Origin: Janibacter cremeus
Lineage (GTDB): Bacteria > Actinomycetota > Actinomycetes > Actinomycetales > Dermatophilaceae
Assembly (NCBI RefSeq): GCF_013409205.1
Contig: NZ_JACCAE010000001.1
Location: forward strand, 2,666,001 to 2,730,000
Direction of reading: 5' to 3'
Length of the DNA stretch: 64,000 bases
Each line of letters begins with the position of its first letter. Within the stretch, counting starts at the first letter, position 1. Shown here piece by piece: positions 15,707 through 26,864 of this stretch. The position numbers and the translations under genes were made by a program. The notes beneath the pieces are model-generated. The model saw nothing but the letters and a program-made list of their open reading frames with translations. It was not told the DNA's origin and searched no databases.

Positions 15707-16906
15707 GTGACTGTTCGCACGCTCCGCCCCGCTCAGGCCCGCCGGATCGCGCTCGCGGCGCAAGGACTTGCCCGCGCACGGCCTGATCGGAGGGTGGGCA
15801 CCCGCGACCTGCAGCGGGTACTCGACACTGTCGGTCTGGTCCAGATCGACAGTGTCAACGTGCTCACGCGCAGCCAGTACCTGCCCTTCTTCGCTCGGCT
15901 CGGGCCGTACGACACCGCCCTGCTCGACCGGATGCGCGACCGGGCGCCGCGTCGGATGGTCGAGTACTGGGCGCACGAGGCGAGTCTGATGACCCCGGCG
16001 ACGTGGCCGCTCATGGAGCACCCGCGGATGGAGCGGGCCGAGGACGGGTCCTGGGGTGGGATGCAGCGCATCGCCCGGGACCACCCCGATCTGGTCGCGG
16101 CCGTGCTCGCCGAGGTGGAGACGGGGCAGCCACGCACCGCCCGACAGATCGAGGCGGCCCTCGGGCACGAGCGTCGCGCCCCCGCGGAGGACTGGGGCTG
16201 GAACTGGTCCCTGGTCAAGAGCGCACTGGAGTACCTCTTCTGGGCCGGCCGGATCTCCTCGGCCGGCCGCACGAGCCAGTTCGAGCGGCGCTATGCCGGT
16301 CTGGCCCGGGTCGTGCCCAAGGGGGAGAGCGGCCCGTGGTTGGACCGCACCCGTCGGCTCCCTCCGCAACAGGCCTACGTCGAGCTCGTGCGAATCGCCG
16401 CGCGGGCGCAGGGCCTGTCCACGCAGGCCGATCTGGCCGACTACTTCCGAATCCCGCGCGAGGAGGTGCGTCCGGCGCTCGCCCGGTTGGTGGCCGACGG
16501 CGAGGTGGAGGAGGTCCGCGTCGAGGGGACGGACAAGCCCTGGTACCTGCACGAGCGGGCCCGCCGCCCCCGCGCCGTCCATGCCCGCGCGCTGTTGTCC
16601 CCCTTCGACAGCCTGGTGTGGCACCGACCCCGGATCGAGCAGCTCTTCGACTTCCACTACCGCCTGGAGATCTACACGCCGGCCCACAAGCGGGTGCACG
16701 GGTACTACGTGCTGCCCTTCCTCCTGGGGGAGGAGCTCATCGGTCGGGTCGACCTCAAGGCCGATCGCGCTGCGGGGGTGCTGCGAGCGCGGCAGATCTC
16801 GTGGGAGGCCGGGCGCGGCGGCAGGGACGACCGCGCCGAGCTCGACGAGGAGCTGGGGCTCATGGCCGGCTGGCTCGGGCTGACCAACGGCGTCGCCGCC
16901 GGCTGA
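15707..16906 (+). CDS. Winged helix-turn-helix protein, YcaQ/HTH_42 family (interstrand-crosslink DNA glycosylase-like)
   Basis: A 399-aa protein. It begins with TLRPAQARRIALAAQGL and contains the family signatures VLDTVGLVQIDSVNVLTRSQYLPFFARLG, MVEYWAHEASLMTP, WGWNWSLVKSALEYLFWAGRI and, near the C-terminus, LLSPFDSLVWHRPRIEQLFDF and YYVLPFLLGEELIGRVDLKADR. The QID motif (VQIDSV) is the one associated with glycosylase activity in E. coli YcaQ and Streptomyces AlkZ, which open crosslinked DNA. A repair role is therefore reasonable but inferred. GTG 15707 starts at the conserved N-terminus, with CAGGGT as a possible -10 six bases upstream. Its stop abuts that of the convergent GNAT gene. Confidence 0.85.
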   Translation: MTVRTLRPAQARRIALAAQGLARARPDRRVGTRDLQRVLDTVGLVQIDSVNVLTRSQYLPFFARLGPYDTALLDRMRDRAPRRMVEYWAHEASLMTPATWPLMEHPRMERAEDGSWGGMQRIARDHPDLVAAVLAEVETGQPRTARQIEAALGHERRAPAEDWGWNWSLVKSALEYLFWAGRISSAGRTSQFERRYAGLARVVPKGESGPWLDRTRRLPPQQAYVELVRIAARAQGLSTQADLADYFRIPREEVRPALARLVADGEVEEVRVEGTDKPWYLHERARRPRAVHARALLSPFDSLVWHRPRIEQLFDFHYRLEIYTPAHKRVHGYYVLPFLLGEELIGRVDLKADRAAGVLRARQISWEAGRGGRDDRAELDEELGLMAGWLGLTNGVAAG

Positions 16907-18070
16907 TCACTGTGCGGCGAGGCGCTCCCAGTGCAGGGCCGGGCGCGCGCTCCCACCAGGAGCGTCGGCGGCCGACTCGCGACCCCACACCGTGAACCCG
17001 ACCCCGGCGAGGACCGCGTTGCTCGCCTCGTTGTCGGCGGCGGTCTCGGCGACGAGTCGCCGCAGTCCCAGGCCACCCTCGGCAACCGGCCGCAGCGCGT
17101 GCTCGGTGGCCAGCCGGGCCGCCCGTCCGGCCACCCCGCGACCACGCGCGCTCGGGCGCAGTGCGTAGCCGAGCTCCGCCGTGCCGCCCTCCACGAGCGA
17201 ACCGTCGCGCACGAAGACGAGGACCTCTCCGAGTGGGTCGTCGCTGGTCGCGTCGGCGATGCACCAGTTGACGCTGCGGCCCAGGGACATGCCCTCACGC
17301 CGCCGCAGCAGCCAGTCCTGGAAGGTCTGCGGGCTCGGGATGCCGTGGGCCGGCATGTGGTGCGCGGGGTGGTCGTGCGGCTCGGCGACAGCCCGGTCGT
17401 CGTCACGGATCGGTCGCAGCCGCAGCCCCTCGGCCTCGATGAGGGTCGGTTCGACCCACGCACGGCGCGGCATCATCGCCTGGTCGGGCAGCAGCGAGGC
17501 CACCCAGGCGTCGCTGGAGCCGAGGTCGCGGTGGTGCACCCGGCTGGGGAGGGTGCCGTGGTGGGTGAACCCGCAGGCGTGGGCGACCCGCCACGAGGCG
17601 AAGTTGCCGCGAGCCGCCCACCAGTACAGGCTCGGGGCCCCGTGGTCGAAGGCCCACCGAGCGGCGAGCCGAAGCGCCCCGGACATCGCCCCACGGCCGC
17701 GAGCAGCCGGGTGGAGGACGAACCCGGTCTGCCAGGCCTCGCCCTTCGCCCTCGGCCGCAGGTCGATGATCCCGGCGAAGGGGTACCCCGGTGCCCCGTC
17801 CCGGGGGAGCAGCTCGATGGCCCAGTGCAAGGTCCCGTCCGGGTCCGACCAGCCCGACGCGTGCGCGGCGAGGAACTCGCGGGCGCTGCCGAGGTCGTAG
17901 GGCTGGGGAACGCTCGTCCACTCGACGGTGTCGGGGTCGTTGGACTGCTCGACGAGGGCCGGCAGATCCTCCTCGCTCATCGCTCGCAGCCGCACCGGCC
18001 CGTCGGTGAGCACCGGAACCACCTCGGGGAAGGAGCCGGTGGGAACCCCGTGCTGCGGGTCATCGTTCAT
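16907..18070 (-). CDS. Tandem GNAT acetyltransferase (two fused domains)
   Basis: A 387-aa protein built of two RimJ/RimL-like GNAT domains. Domain 1 (residues ~18-190): [47 protein letters not shown] with the acetyl-CoA loop RGRGAM, and [12 protein letters not shown]. Domain 2 (residues ~205-387): [36 protein letters not shown], and [17 protein letters not shown]. Both keep the CoA loop and the N-A-x-x-x-x-GF-type motif, so both may be active. The substrate is unknown. The ATG at 18070 is the first that gives a conserved N-terminus. It is divergent from secA and back-to-back with the YcaQ-like gene (shared TGATCA at the stops). Confidence 0.85.
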   Translation of the reverse strand: MNDDPQHGVPTGSFPEVVPVLTDGPVRLRAMSEEDLPALVEQSNDPDTVEWTSVPQPYDLGSAREFLAAHASGWSDPDGTLHWAIELLPRDGAPGYPFAGIIDLRPRAKGEAWQTGFVLHPAARGRGAMSGALRLAARWAFDHGAPSLYWWAARGNFASWRVAHACGFTHHGTLPSRVHHRDLGSSDAWVASLLPDQAMMPRRAWVEPTLIEAEGLRLRPIRDDDRAVAEPHDHPAHHMPAHGIPSPQTFQDWLLRRREGMSLGRSVNWCIADATSDDPLGEVLVFVRDGSLVEGGTAELGYALRPSARGRGVAGRAARLATEHALRPVAEGGLGLRRLVAETAADNEASNAVLAGVGFTVWGRESAADAPGGSARPALHWERLAAQ

Positions 18071-18185
18071 GGCGGTCAGAGTGCCCGCTCGGTTGTGGGT
18101 CCGCAAACCATTAACCTGTAGGGCAGACTGCTTCGGGCCGTGGCGTTCTGCCGTGCCCGGATCGACCATGTCAGGAGATCAGTTC

Positions 18186-20963
<2,778 letters not shown>

Positions 20964-20990
20964 AACCGCCGCCCCCCTGCGGGCACACCA

Positions 20991-21024
20991 CTGAGGGTCA
21001 CCGGGGTAGCCCGGTGGCCCTCAG
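20991..21024. terminator. Bidirectional terminator between secA and the Rv3235-like gene
   Basis: CTGAGGGTCACCGGG (20991-21005) pairs with CCCGGTGGCCCTCAG (21010-21024) over 15 bp with one G-T wobble and a GTAG loop. The right arm overlaps the stop codon of the convergent minus-strand gene. Confidence 0.8.
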
Positions 21025-21566
21025 CCGACCTGCAGGGCCTCGACGACCCACCTCCCGTCGCGGCCGACGAGACGCAGCGCCAATGCGCGCACCCGCTCTC
21101 CGTCGACGAGGACGACCGATGCCTCCACGACGTCGTCGGCGGGTTCGCAGACGAGCACCCGCGTGACCCGGGTGCGGTGCGCGGGGCGTGGCCCTCGTGC
21201 TCGGGTGGCTCGCCGTGCGGTCCGGGAGCCGCGTCTGGCCACGATGGCGTAGACCTCGGGGGTCGACCACCGCATCACCTGGCTCGGTGGTCGGATGCCG
21301 TGCATCACCTCGACCAGGGCTTGGGCGATGTGCGCCGCCCACTCCCGGGGATCAGGGAGGTCGCACGCCCGGGTCGGCTGCGGACCGAAGAGCTGCTCGT
21401 CGCTGGCCGCGGCGAAGTCGACCGCCAATGAATCCTGCACGTAGGACGGTGAGGTCGTCACAGCCAGCGCCCGCTCCGCCCGCCCCTGCGCGTGCGTCGG
21501 CAGTGGGATCCCTGCCGGCGCGTGGCGTGGTGACGGCAGGACGTGCAGTGGCTGCAGAGCGGTCAT
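21021..21566 (-). CDS. Rv3235-family protein (DUF6459 type)
   Basis: A 181-aa protein whose C-terminal half matches the Rv3235 family found next to secA in actinobacteria: WAAHIAQALVEVMHGIRPPSQVMRW, then EVYAIVARRGS, and closing VVEASVVLVDGERVRALALRLVGRDGRWVVEAL. The N-terminal ~75 residues are poorly conserved and contain a proline-rich stretch. There is no membrane segment or catalytic motif, and function is unknown. It lies 33 bp downstream of the LysM gene on the same strand, so the two are probably co-transcribed. Confidence 0.8.
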   Translation of the reverse strand: MTALQPLHVLPSPRHAPAGIPLPTHAQGRAERALAVTTSPSYVQDSLAVDFAAASDEQLFGPQPTRACDLPDPREWAAHIAQALVEVMHGIRPPSQVMRWSTPEVYAIVARRGSRTARRATRARGPRPAHRTRVTRVLVCEPADDVVEASVVLVDGERVRALALRLVGRDGRWVVEALQVG

Positions 21567-21599
21567 GGTCTTCCCCTCGATCGGTGTGGCGTCAGGTGG

Positions 21600-22358
21600 T
21601 CAGGTTGCGGGTGGGGGAGTGAGCTGCGTCCCGGGCCGCAGGGAGTGCGGGTCCTCGCCGATGGCCGTGCGGTTGGCCTTGTGCCACCGGGGCCAGGCCC
21701 GGGCGATCTCCAGGTCCGTCGCGGCGGGCCCGAGGCGGGTGGCGACGATGGACCACAGGGTGTCGCCGCGCCGGACGACGACGGACTGCTCCTCGGTGAT
21801 GGAGCGGTGTGCGCCGGTCAGCAGGTGCGGATCGGTGCGGTGACGGGCCGGGGGGCGGCTGGGGACCCACCCGGGGCCCGAGACGTGGTTGACAGCGGGT
21901 GGCCAGCCCGGTGCCGGCACTGCGGACGTGTGCTCTTCGCCCGGGTCAGCGGTCGGCGCGAAGTCGGGGGCCGGCAGGGGGCCCGGCGTCGGTGTCTCGC
22001 TCACCTGCACGGCTGCCACGGCGGTTCCCGGCGCGATGGTGGCACCGACCGAGGCGCCCAGGGCGAGCGCAGCCCAGCGCTGGACGAGCGCCGGGGTCAC
22101 CTGGTCACGCAAGCGACGGGCCACGTCGCCGACGGCGCCCGGGAGCTCGGCGGCCAAGGTCAGGGCGAGGCAGAGAGTGAGCCATCCCGCGATGAGTGCC
22201 GCGCCGGTGGCGGCCAACCCTGTGACGGCGGCGGCAGGGTCGCCGGCCCGGGATGAGCCACTCACCAGCAGGCGGGCGGCGTTGTGGGACAAGACTGTCG
22301 TCAGGACGGCGCCGCCGGGCAGACAGGCCACCGCCAGAGCTGTGCGTGAACGTGTCAT
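21600..22358 (-). CDS. LysM-domain membrane protein
   Basis: A 252-aa protein. Three hydrophobic segments lie in the N-terminal half (ALAVACLPGGAVLTTVLS; AAVTGLAATGAALIAGWLTLCLALTL; WAALALGASVGATIAPGTAVAAV), followed by a Pro-rich linker and a C-terminal LysM module (VVVRRGDTLWSIVATRLGPAATD, WPRWHKANRTAIG, LRPGTQLTPP). The LysM should bind peptidoglycan outside the membrane. Proteins of this layout next to Rv3235-like genes are common in Micrococcales; the role is unknown. The ATG at 22358 is the first Met before a signal-like helix. The upstream DNA holds three GTTT tracts phased at 10 bp. Confidence 0.85.
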   Translation of the reverse strand: MTRSRTALAVACLPGGAVLTTVLSHNAARLLVSGSSRAGDPAAAVTGLAATGAALIAGWLTLCLALTLAAELPGAVGDVARRLRDQVTPALVQRWAALALGASVGATIAPGTAVAAVQVSETPTPGPLPAPDFAPTADPGEEHTSAVPAPGWPPAVNHVSGPGWVPSRPPARHRTDPHLLTGAHRSITEEQSVVVRRGDTLWSIVATRLGPAATDLEIARAWPRWHKANRTAIGEDPHSLRPGTQLTPPPAT

Positions 22359-22407
22359 GTTCCATCCCCCTGACGTCGTCAGCATCACCTGAGTGGCAGA
22401 TGATGAG

Positions 22408-22442
22408 GTTTGATGTCGTTTGCAGTTGTTTAATAGCAAACC
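22408..22442. promoter_or_regulatory. Phased AAAC/GTTT repeats and inverted repeat between LysM gene and 22492 gene
   Basis: GTTT occurs at 22408, 22418 and 22428, exactly one helical turn apart. GTTTGC (22418-22423) and GCAAAC (22436-22441) form an inverted repeat, and GGTTTG (22407) pairs with CAAACC (22437). The segment is markedly AT-rich against its surroundings. In-phase direct repeats of this type suit a cooperatively binding winged HTH protein of the MerR/BldC type. Confidence 0.4.
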
Positions 22443-22479
22443 ATGGCGTCCGCTGATGCGCAACAGGGTGACCGGCCGA

Positions 22480-22485
22480 TACATT
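22480..22485 (+). promoter_or_regulatory. -10 hexamer TACATT of a leaderless promoter
   Basis: TACATT is followed by six bases and GTG 22492. This decides the start of the hypothetical gene in favour of 22492 over upstream in-frame codons. Confidence 0.5.
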
Positions 22486-22491
22486 GGGGCG

Positions 22492-23031
22492 GTGCGTTGG
22501 GACCGACTCTTCGAGGACCTCGAGGCCCGGGTGGCTGCCCAGTCCCGGCTCGAGCTGGATGCCGAGGTGGCCGAGCGAACTCGCTTGGAGCGCGCCCGGA
22601 TCACCGTGGGTGAACGCATCGCGGGTGCAGTGGGTGCCGGTGTCACGCTGCGGCTGCGGGGCGCCGCCGTCGTACGGGGGCGGGTCGAGGACTCGGGTGA
22701 CGGCTGGGTGCTCCTCGTCGAGGACGGCGGACGTCAGCTGCTCGTACCCGTGGCAGCGGTGCTGGGCATCTCCGGGCTGGGGCGTGCCCGTGATGACACC
22801 CGTGCTCGGCGGTTCGGTCTCGGTTCGGCGGTGCGGGGCGTCAGCCGGGACCGCCGTGCAGTGGTCGTGCGTGACGTGGACGGGGGTGCCGTGCACGGCA
22901 CGATCGATGCAGTCGGCGCCGATGCCTTCGACGTCGCCGAGCACCCGCTGGACTCACCGCGACGACCGGAGAACGTCCGTGGCGAACGGGTCATCCCCTT
23001 CGCCGCGGTGGCGATGATCGCCTCGACCTGA
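22492..23031 (+). CDS. Hypothetical protein, Micrococcales type
   Basis: A 179-aa soluble protein of no family I recognise. The N-terminus VRWDRLFEDLEARVAAQSRLELDAEVAERTR is helical and charged. The middle is a beta-rich module (VTLRLRGAAVVRGRVEDSGDGWVLLVEDGGRQLLVPVAAVLGISG) resembling an Sm/PRC-like barrel, and a second such motif appears near the end (VVVRDVDGGAVHGTIDAVGADAFDVAEH). It is leaderless from GTG 22492. It is convergent with the HTH gene (8-bp gap). Function is unknown. Confidence 0.7.
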   Translation: MRWDRLFEDLEARVAAQSRLELDAEVAERTRLERARITVGERIAGAVGAGVTLRLRGAAVVRGRVEDSGDGWVLLVEDGGRQLLVPVAAVLGISGLGRARDDTRARRFGLGSAVRGVSRDRRAVVVRDVDGGAVHGTIDAVGADAFDVAEHPLDSPRRPENVRGERVIPFAAVAMIAST

Positions 23032-23039
23032 CAGCGGCC

Positions 23040-23255
23040 CTAGCTGCGGCCGGTGTCCTTGCTCACGAACTCACGGGTCTGCGCGTACATCCGCTCGATG
23101 TAGGCGTCGAGCTCGTCGACCTCGACCCGCCACTGGCCGCGCCCTCCGACCTTGATCGCCGGGAGCTCCCCGCTGCGCACCAGGGCATAGGCCTGGGCGG
23201 CGGAGACGCCGAGCACCTCGGAGACCTCGGTCAGCGGAATGAACTTGCGGGCCAT
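23040..23255 (-). CDS. Small excisionase-family helix-turn-helix protein (HTH_17, BldC/MerR-like)
   Basis: A 71-aa DNA-binding protein, nearly all winged HTH: FIPLTEVSEVLGVSAAQAYALVRSGELPAIKVGGRGQWRV with the helix-turn-helix (TEVSEVLGVSAAQAYALVRSG) and the wing GGRGQWRVEVDELDAYIE. It resembles AlpA/Xis and BldC-type regulators, but no phage genes are near. It is divergent from the SAF/CpaE-like operon, and a shared regulatory element lies between them. Two candidate roles are inferred: binding the phased AAAC repeats 0.6 kb away, or activating the CCTGTGGA promoters. Neither is shown by sequence alone. Confidence 0.85.
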   Translation of the reverse strand: MARKFIPLTEVSEVLGVSAAQAYALVRSGELPAIKVGGRGQWRVEVDELDAYIERMYAQTREFVSKDTGRS

Positions 23256-23304
23256 GCGCTCAGTCTGCCACCGGCGGTGACCTCGGCGTCCACACCGGCA
23301 CGCT

Positions 23305-23349
23305 CCTGTGGACAGTCGACCGGCAGACCGGCCGCCGACCGTGCATGAT
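23305..23349 (+). promoter_or_regulatory. CCTGTGGA-type promoter of the SAF/CpaE-like operon
   Basis: CCTGTGGACA at 23305-23314, then 29 nt, then CATGAT (23344-23349) as the -10. The predicted start near 23356 leaves a 30-nt leader with GAAGGA before GTG 23386. The same element, in the same orientation relative to transcription, precedes three other operons in this window (28576-28620, 43483-43527, 43557-43600). Confidence 0.6.
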
Positions 23350-23385
23350 GTTGCGGCAGGCTCGACCCCGACCCGAAGGACTCAC

Positions 23386-24054
23386 GTGAGCGCCCTGCCC
23401 ACCCGCACCGCCCGTCGCCTGGTCAAACCCTCGTGGAAGGACGCCCGGCTCATCGTCGGAGTCCTTCTCGTGCTGCTGGCCGTCGTCATCGGTTCCGCCG
23501 CCTTCAGCGCGGCGGACGACCGGGTCGGCATGTGGGCTGCCAAGCACACCCTCACTCCCGGTCATGCGGTGACCGAGGAGGACTTCGTGCGCGTGGACGT
23601 CCAGCTCGGGGACTCGGCCCCGGACTACCTCCGGGTCGACGACCGACTGCCCAACGGGGCGATCATGGACCGGCTGCTGGAGCCCGGCGAGCTCGTCCCC
23701 GAGGCAGCCGTGGTCGACCCGACGGACAGGCGGGTCCGAGAGGTCCCGGTACGGGTCGACCCGATCTACCTGAGCAACCTCGCGGTCGGCTCCCGGGTGA
23801 CCGTCTACGTCCCGGAGGCGGCGAAGGGGGAGAGCGCGTCGGACGAGCCGGTCACCTACGCCCCGCTGGTCGAGCGGGCCACCGTCTCATCCCTGCCGGA
23901 GTCGTCGCGCGGTGTCCTGGGCGCCGGGGCCGGGTCGGCCGCGGTGATCGTCGTGCCGGAGGGGCGGGTGGCCGACATCCTCTCCTACGACCAGAAGGAC
24001 ACCCCGGTGAAGCTGGTGCTGGAGTCCAGCAGCGAGCGGAGGGACGACACGTGA
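23386..24054 (+). CDS. SAF-domain protein (CpaB/RcpC-like)
   Basis: A 222-aa protein with a basic cytoplasmic N-terminus, one membrane helix (LIVGVLLVLLAVVIGSAAF, residues ~23-42) and an extracytoplasmic SAF domain (MWAAKHTLTPGHAVTEEDFVRVDV, RLPNGAIMDRLLEPGELVPEAAVV). SAF domains of this layout occur in CpaB/RcpC pilus-assembly proteins and FlgA. The remainder (VRVDPIYLSNLAVGSRVTVYV) is beta-rich. Its stop overlaps the start of the CpaE-like ATPase gene (GTGA). The pair therefore looks like the CpaB/CpaE accessory part of the Tad system 20 kb downstream. Start GTG 23386 with GAAGGA seven bases upstream. Confidence 0.8.
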   Translation: MSALPTRTARRLVKPSWKDARLIVGVLLVLLAVVIGSAAFSAADDRVGMWAAKHTLTPGHAVTEEDFVRVDVQLGDSAPDYLRVDDRLPNGAIMDRLLEPGELVPEAAVVDPTDRRVREVPVRVDPIYLSNLAVGSRVTVYVPEAAKGESASDEPVTYAPLVERATVSSLPESSRGVLGAGAGSAAVIVVPEGRVADILSYDQKDTPVKLVLESSSERRDDT

Positions 24055-25406
24055 GTGCGACGGTCCTGACGGCGCTCGGTCCCGACTGGGAGGGGCGCAT
24101 GGTCGAGATCGTCGATCGGCTCCCTGGCGTGGTGGTGGGCAGACGCTGCGCCGACCTGGCCGACCTGCTGGCGGCCGCCTCCGCCGGTCGCGGCGACGTC
24201 GCCCTCGTCTCCGGCGAGCTGCGCGGACTGGACCGAGATGCCCTCAGCCACCTGACCGACCACGGGGTGCGGGTCGTGGGTGCGAGCCGGGAGGGGGCCG
24301 AGGACCAGGAGCGTCAACTGCGCCAACTGGGGATCCCGCAGCACATCCACCTCGGTACCCCCCGGGAGGAACTCGTGGAGGCGTTGACGTCCGCGGACGT
24401 CACCATGGCCGCGATCGCCGGACTCGCGCTCGACCTCGACGAGTCGGCCGCCGGGGAGGGCCCCCCTTCGCCCATCGACGAGGAGGCCGAGGACGAGCAG
24501 ACCCCCCGCCCGCGCGACGACGCTCCCGGGACCGTCGTCGCCGTGTGGGGCCCGACGGGGGGCCCCGGACGCAGCACGCTTGCGGTCAACCTCGCCAGCG
24601 AGGTGGCCGCGAGCGGGACACCCGCCCTGCTCGTCGACCTGGACACCTACGGTGCCTCGGTGGCGCAGCTGCTCAGCGTGCTCGACGAGGCGCCGGGACT
24701 GGCTGCCGCGGCCCGGGCGTCGGAGCTGGGCACCCTGGACCTGCCGTCGCTGGCCCGGCTGGCCGTCGAGGTTGCCCCCGGCCTGCGCGTGCTCACCGGG
24801 ATCCCCACCGCCAGCCGGTGGACCGAGGTGCGTCCCGCTGCCATCGAGCAGATCATCGAGCTCGCGAGGTCACTGGCCGCCGTCGTCGTCCTCGACTGTG
24901 GCTTCAACATCGAGGACGACGAGGAGCTGAGCTACGACACCCTCGCTCCGCGACGCAACGCGACGACCCTGACGGCACTCGCCGAGTCGGACGAGCTGCT
25001 GCTCGTCGGGGCTGCTGACCCGATCGGGCTGCAGCGGATGGTCCGGGCCGTCCAGGCCGTCGGGCAGGTGCGCTCACCGCGACCGCGGCCGGTAGTCAAC
25101 CGCGTACGCGCCTCCTCGGTCGGTCCGGATCCTCGTCGCCGGGTCGCGGAGTCCCTGGAGCGCTTCGCCGGCCTCGACGACGTGATCTTCCTCCCCGATG
25201 ACCCTGTTGCAGCGGACGCCGGGCTGTTGTCCGGGCAGACGCTGGTCGAGTGCGCGCCCGAGAGCGAGCTGCGGCTGGCGATCGGCCAGGTTGCCGCTCT
25301 CTTCACCGGGCGCAGCCCGATCCGACGCCCGGCACGGCGATGGTTGCGCCGACCTCGCGTTGCCCGCCTCCCACCGATGACGTCACACCCGCAGGGGGGT
25401 GCCTGA
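24051..25406 (+). CDS. CpaE-like MinD/ParA-family ATPase
   Basis: A 451-aa protein. The N-terminal ~115 residues form a receiver-like domain (VVGRRCADLADLLAAASAGRGDVALVSG). After an acidic linker comes a MinD-like ATPase: deviant Walker A VWGPTGGPGRSTLAVNLA (near residue 165; the usual signature Lys positions read P and R-S-T, so GPGRST replaces GKGGVGKT), LLVDLDTYGASVAQLL, and VVLDCGFNIED. The missing first lysine and the GR-S-T ending suggest altered nucleotide handling, as in CpaE/TadZ proteins. The C-terminus ends in a basic RRPARRWLRRPR tail, perhaps membrane-contacting. GTG start overlaps the SAF gene. Confidence 0.82.
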   Translation: MSATVLTALGPDWEGRMVEIVDRLPGVVVGRRCADLADLLAAASAGRGDVALVSGELRGLDRDALSHLTDHGVRVVGASREGAEDQERQLRQLGIPQHIHLGTPREELVEALTSADVTMAAIAGLALDLDESAAGEGPPSPIDEEAEDEQTPRPRDDAPGTVVAVWGPTGGPGRSTLAVNLASEVAASGTPALLVDLDTYGASVAQLLSVLDEAPGLAAAARASELGTLDLPSLARLAVEVAPGLRVLTGIPTASRWTEVRPAAIEQIIELARSLAAVVVLDCGFNIEDDEELSYDTLAPRRNATTLTALAESDELLLVGAADPIGLQRMVRAVQAVGQVRSPRPRPVVNRVRASSVGPDPRRRVAESLERFAGLDDVIFLPDDPVAADAGLLSGQTLVECAPESELRLAIGQVAALFTGRSPIRRPARRWLRRPRVARLPPMTSHPQGGA

Positions 25407-25433
25407 TCGGTCGGTCCGTGTCACCATGACGGC

Positions 25434-26864
25434 GTGGTGAACAGACTCGGTGCCCTCGACGCGGCCTTCCTCTACGTGGAGGAGTCGACCCTGCCGATGC
25501 ACGTCGGCTCCGTCATGATCTTCCAGCCCCCGGCCGAGGGGTTCGACTACGACCGCTTCGTCGCCGTGGTCGGGGACCGGATCGCCGGTCACGCCCGGTA
25601 CCGCCAGCGCATCCGCCCGGTCCCCGCACGGCTGGACAACCCCGTGTGGGTCGACGACGTCCACTTCGACCTGACCTACCACGTGCGTCGCTCGGCGCTG
25701 CCCGCTCCGGGCTCGGGGATCGAGCTCGAGGACTTCGTCGCCCGGATCATGGCCCGACCCCTCGACCGGGACCGACCGCTGTGGGAGGCCTACTTCGTCG
25801 AAGGGATGGCGGACGGCACGTTCGCCATCATCACCAAGGTCCACCAGGCGATGGTCGACGGCATCCACGCGGTCGATCTCGCCCACCTGATCATCGACCC
25901 CGAAGCGGTACCGGTCGACCAGCGCGCCGGGGAGCCGAACCCGGAGCCATCCCACCTGCGGCTGGTCGCCGACGCGGTCCTCGGCTCGGTCATCAACCCC
26001 GCCCGCGTCATCCAGGGTGTGCGCGCCGGGCTGGGCGATGTGGGCGAGACCGGACGCCGGGCCGTGGAGACGACCGGTCGGGTCGTCTCCACCCTCGCCA
26101 GGGTCGGCGCCAAGCCCGCCCCGAGCTCCCCGCTCAATGCCCCGGTGGGTGCCGCCCGCCGCTATGTCATGGTCGAGACCGACCTCGACGACTACCGTCA
26201 GGTGCGCAGCCGCCTGACCCGAGGCCGCTACGTCGACGACGTGACGATCAACGACGTCATCCTCGCCACCGTCACCGGGGCCCTGCGCTGCTGGATGCAG
26301 ACGCGTGGCCTGCCCGTCACCGGCGCCTCCAAGGTTCGCGCCATGGTGCCGGTGAGCATCGTGAACGGCACCGGAGACCAGCTCACCGATGCGGCCATGA
26401 CCGCCTGCTTCATCGACCTGCCCATCGGGGAGAACACCCCCTCGATGCGGCTGCACCAGATCTCCTTCGCGATGCGTCAGCAGATCGAGTCGGCGTCGGC
26501 CGAAGGCGTCGACGCGGGGTCGCTCGCCTCGATCGGCGGTTTCGCCCCGCCGACCCTGCACAGTCTCGGAGCCCGTCTGGGCAGCGCCATGTCACGTCGC
26601 CTGTCCAACCTCGTCATCACCAACGTCCCCGGACCCCAGCAGGCGCTCTACGTCGAGGGGTCGCGGTTGTGCGAGACCTACCCCGTGATGCCGCTGGGCC
26701 GCGAGCAGGGACTGGCCATCGGCCTCACGTCCTACGACGGCAAGGTGTACTTCGGCCTCAACGGTGACCGGGAGACCCTGGCCGACCTCGGGCTTCTCGC
26801 CCAGTGCATCGAGGACGCCCTCGCCGAGCTGCGCACGACCCCCGGATCGGGCCGGTCGTACTGA
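25434..26864 (+). CDS. Wax ester synthase/diacylglycerol acyltransferase family protein with altered HHxxxDG motif
   Basis: A 476-aa WS/DGAT-family protein. The N-terminus LGALDAAFLYVEESTLPMHVGSV and the DVHFDLTYHVRRSALPAPG, LDRDRPLWEAYFVEGM, TINDVILATVTGALRCWM, MVPVSIV and VITNVPGPQQALYVEG blocks are family hallmarks. The catalytic HHxxxDG motif reads HQAMVDG (near residue 137), with Gln at the second, proposed catalytic, His. Acyl transfer from acyl-CoA to alcohol or diacylglycerol is the family reaction, but the substitution makes activity uncertain. Start GTG 25434 (or 25437). It overlaps the next gene by one base (TGATG). Confidence 0.85.
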   Translation: MVNRLGALDAAFLYVEESTLPMHVGSVMIFQPPAEGFDYDRFVAVVGDRIAGHARYRQRIRPVPARLDNPVWVDDVHFDLTYHVRRSALPAPGSGIELEDFVARIMARPLDRDRPLWEAYFVEGMADGTFAIITKVHQAMVDGIHAVDLAHLIIDPEAVPVDQRAGEPNPEPSHLRLVADAVLGSVINPARVIQGVRAGLGDVGETGRRAVETTGRVVSTLARVGAKPAPSSPLNAPVGAARRYVMVETDLDDYRQVRSRLTRGRYVDDVTINDVILATVTGALRCWMQTRGLPVTGASKVRAMVPVSIVNGTGDQLTDAAMTACFIDLPIGENTPSMRLHQISFAMRQQIESASAEGVDAGSLASIGGFAPPTLHSLGARLGSAMSRRLSNLVITNVPGPQQALYVEGSRLCETYPVMPLGREQGLAIGLTSYDGKVYFGLNGDRETLADLGLLAQCIEDALAELRTTPGSGRSY

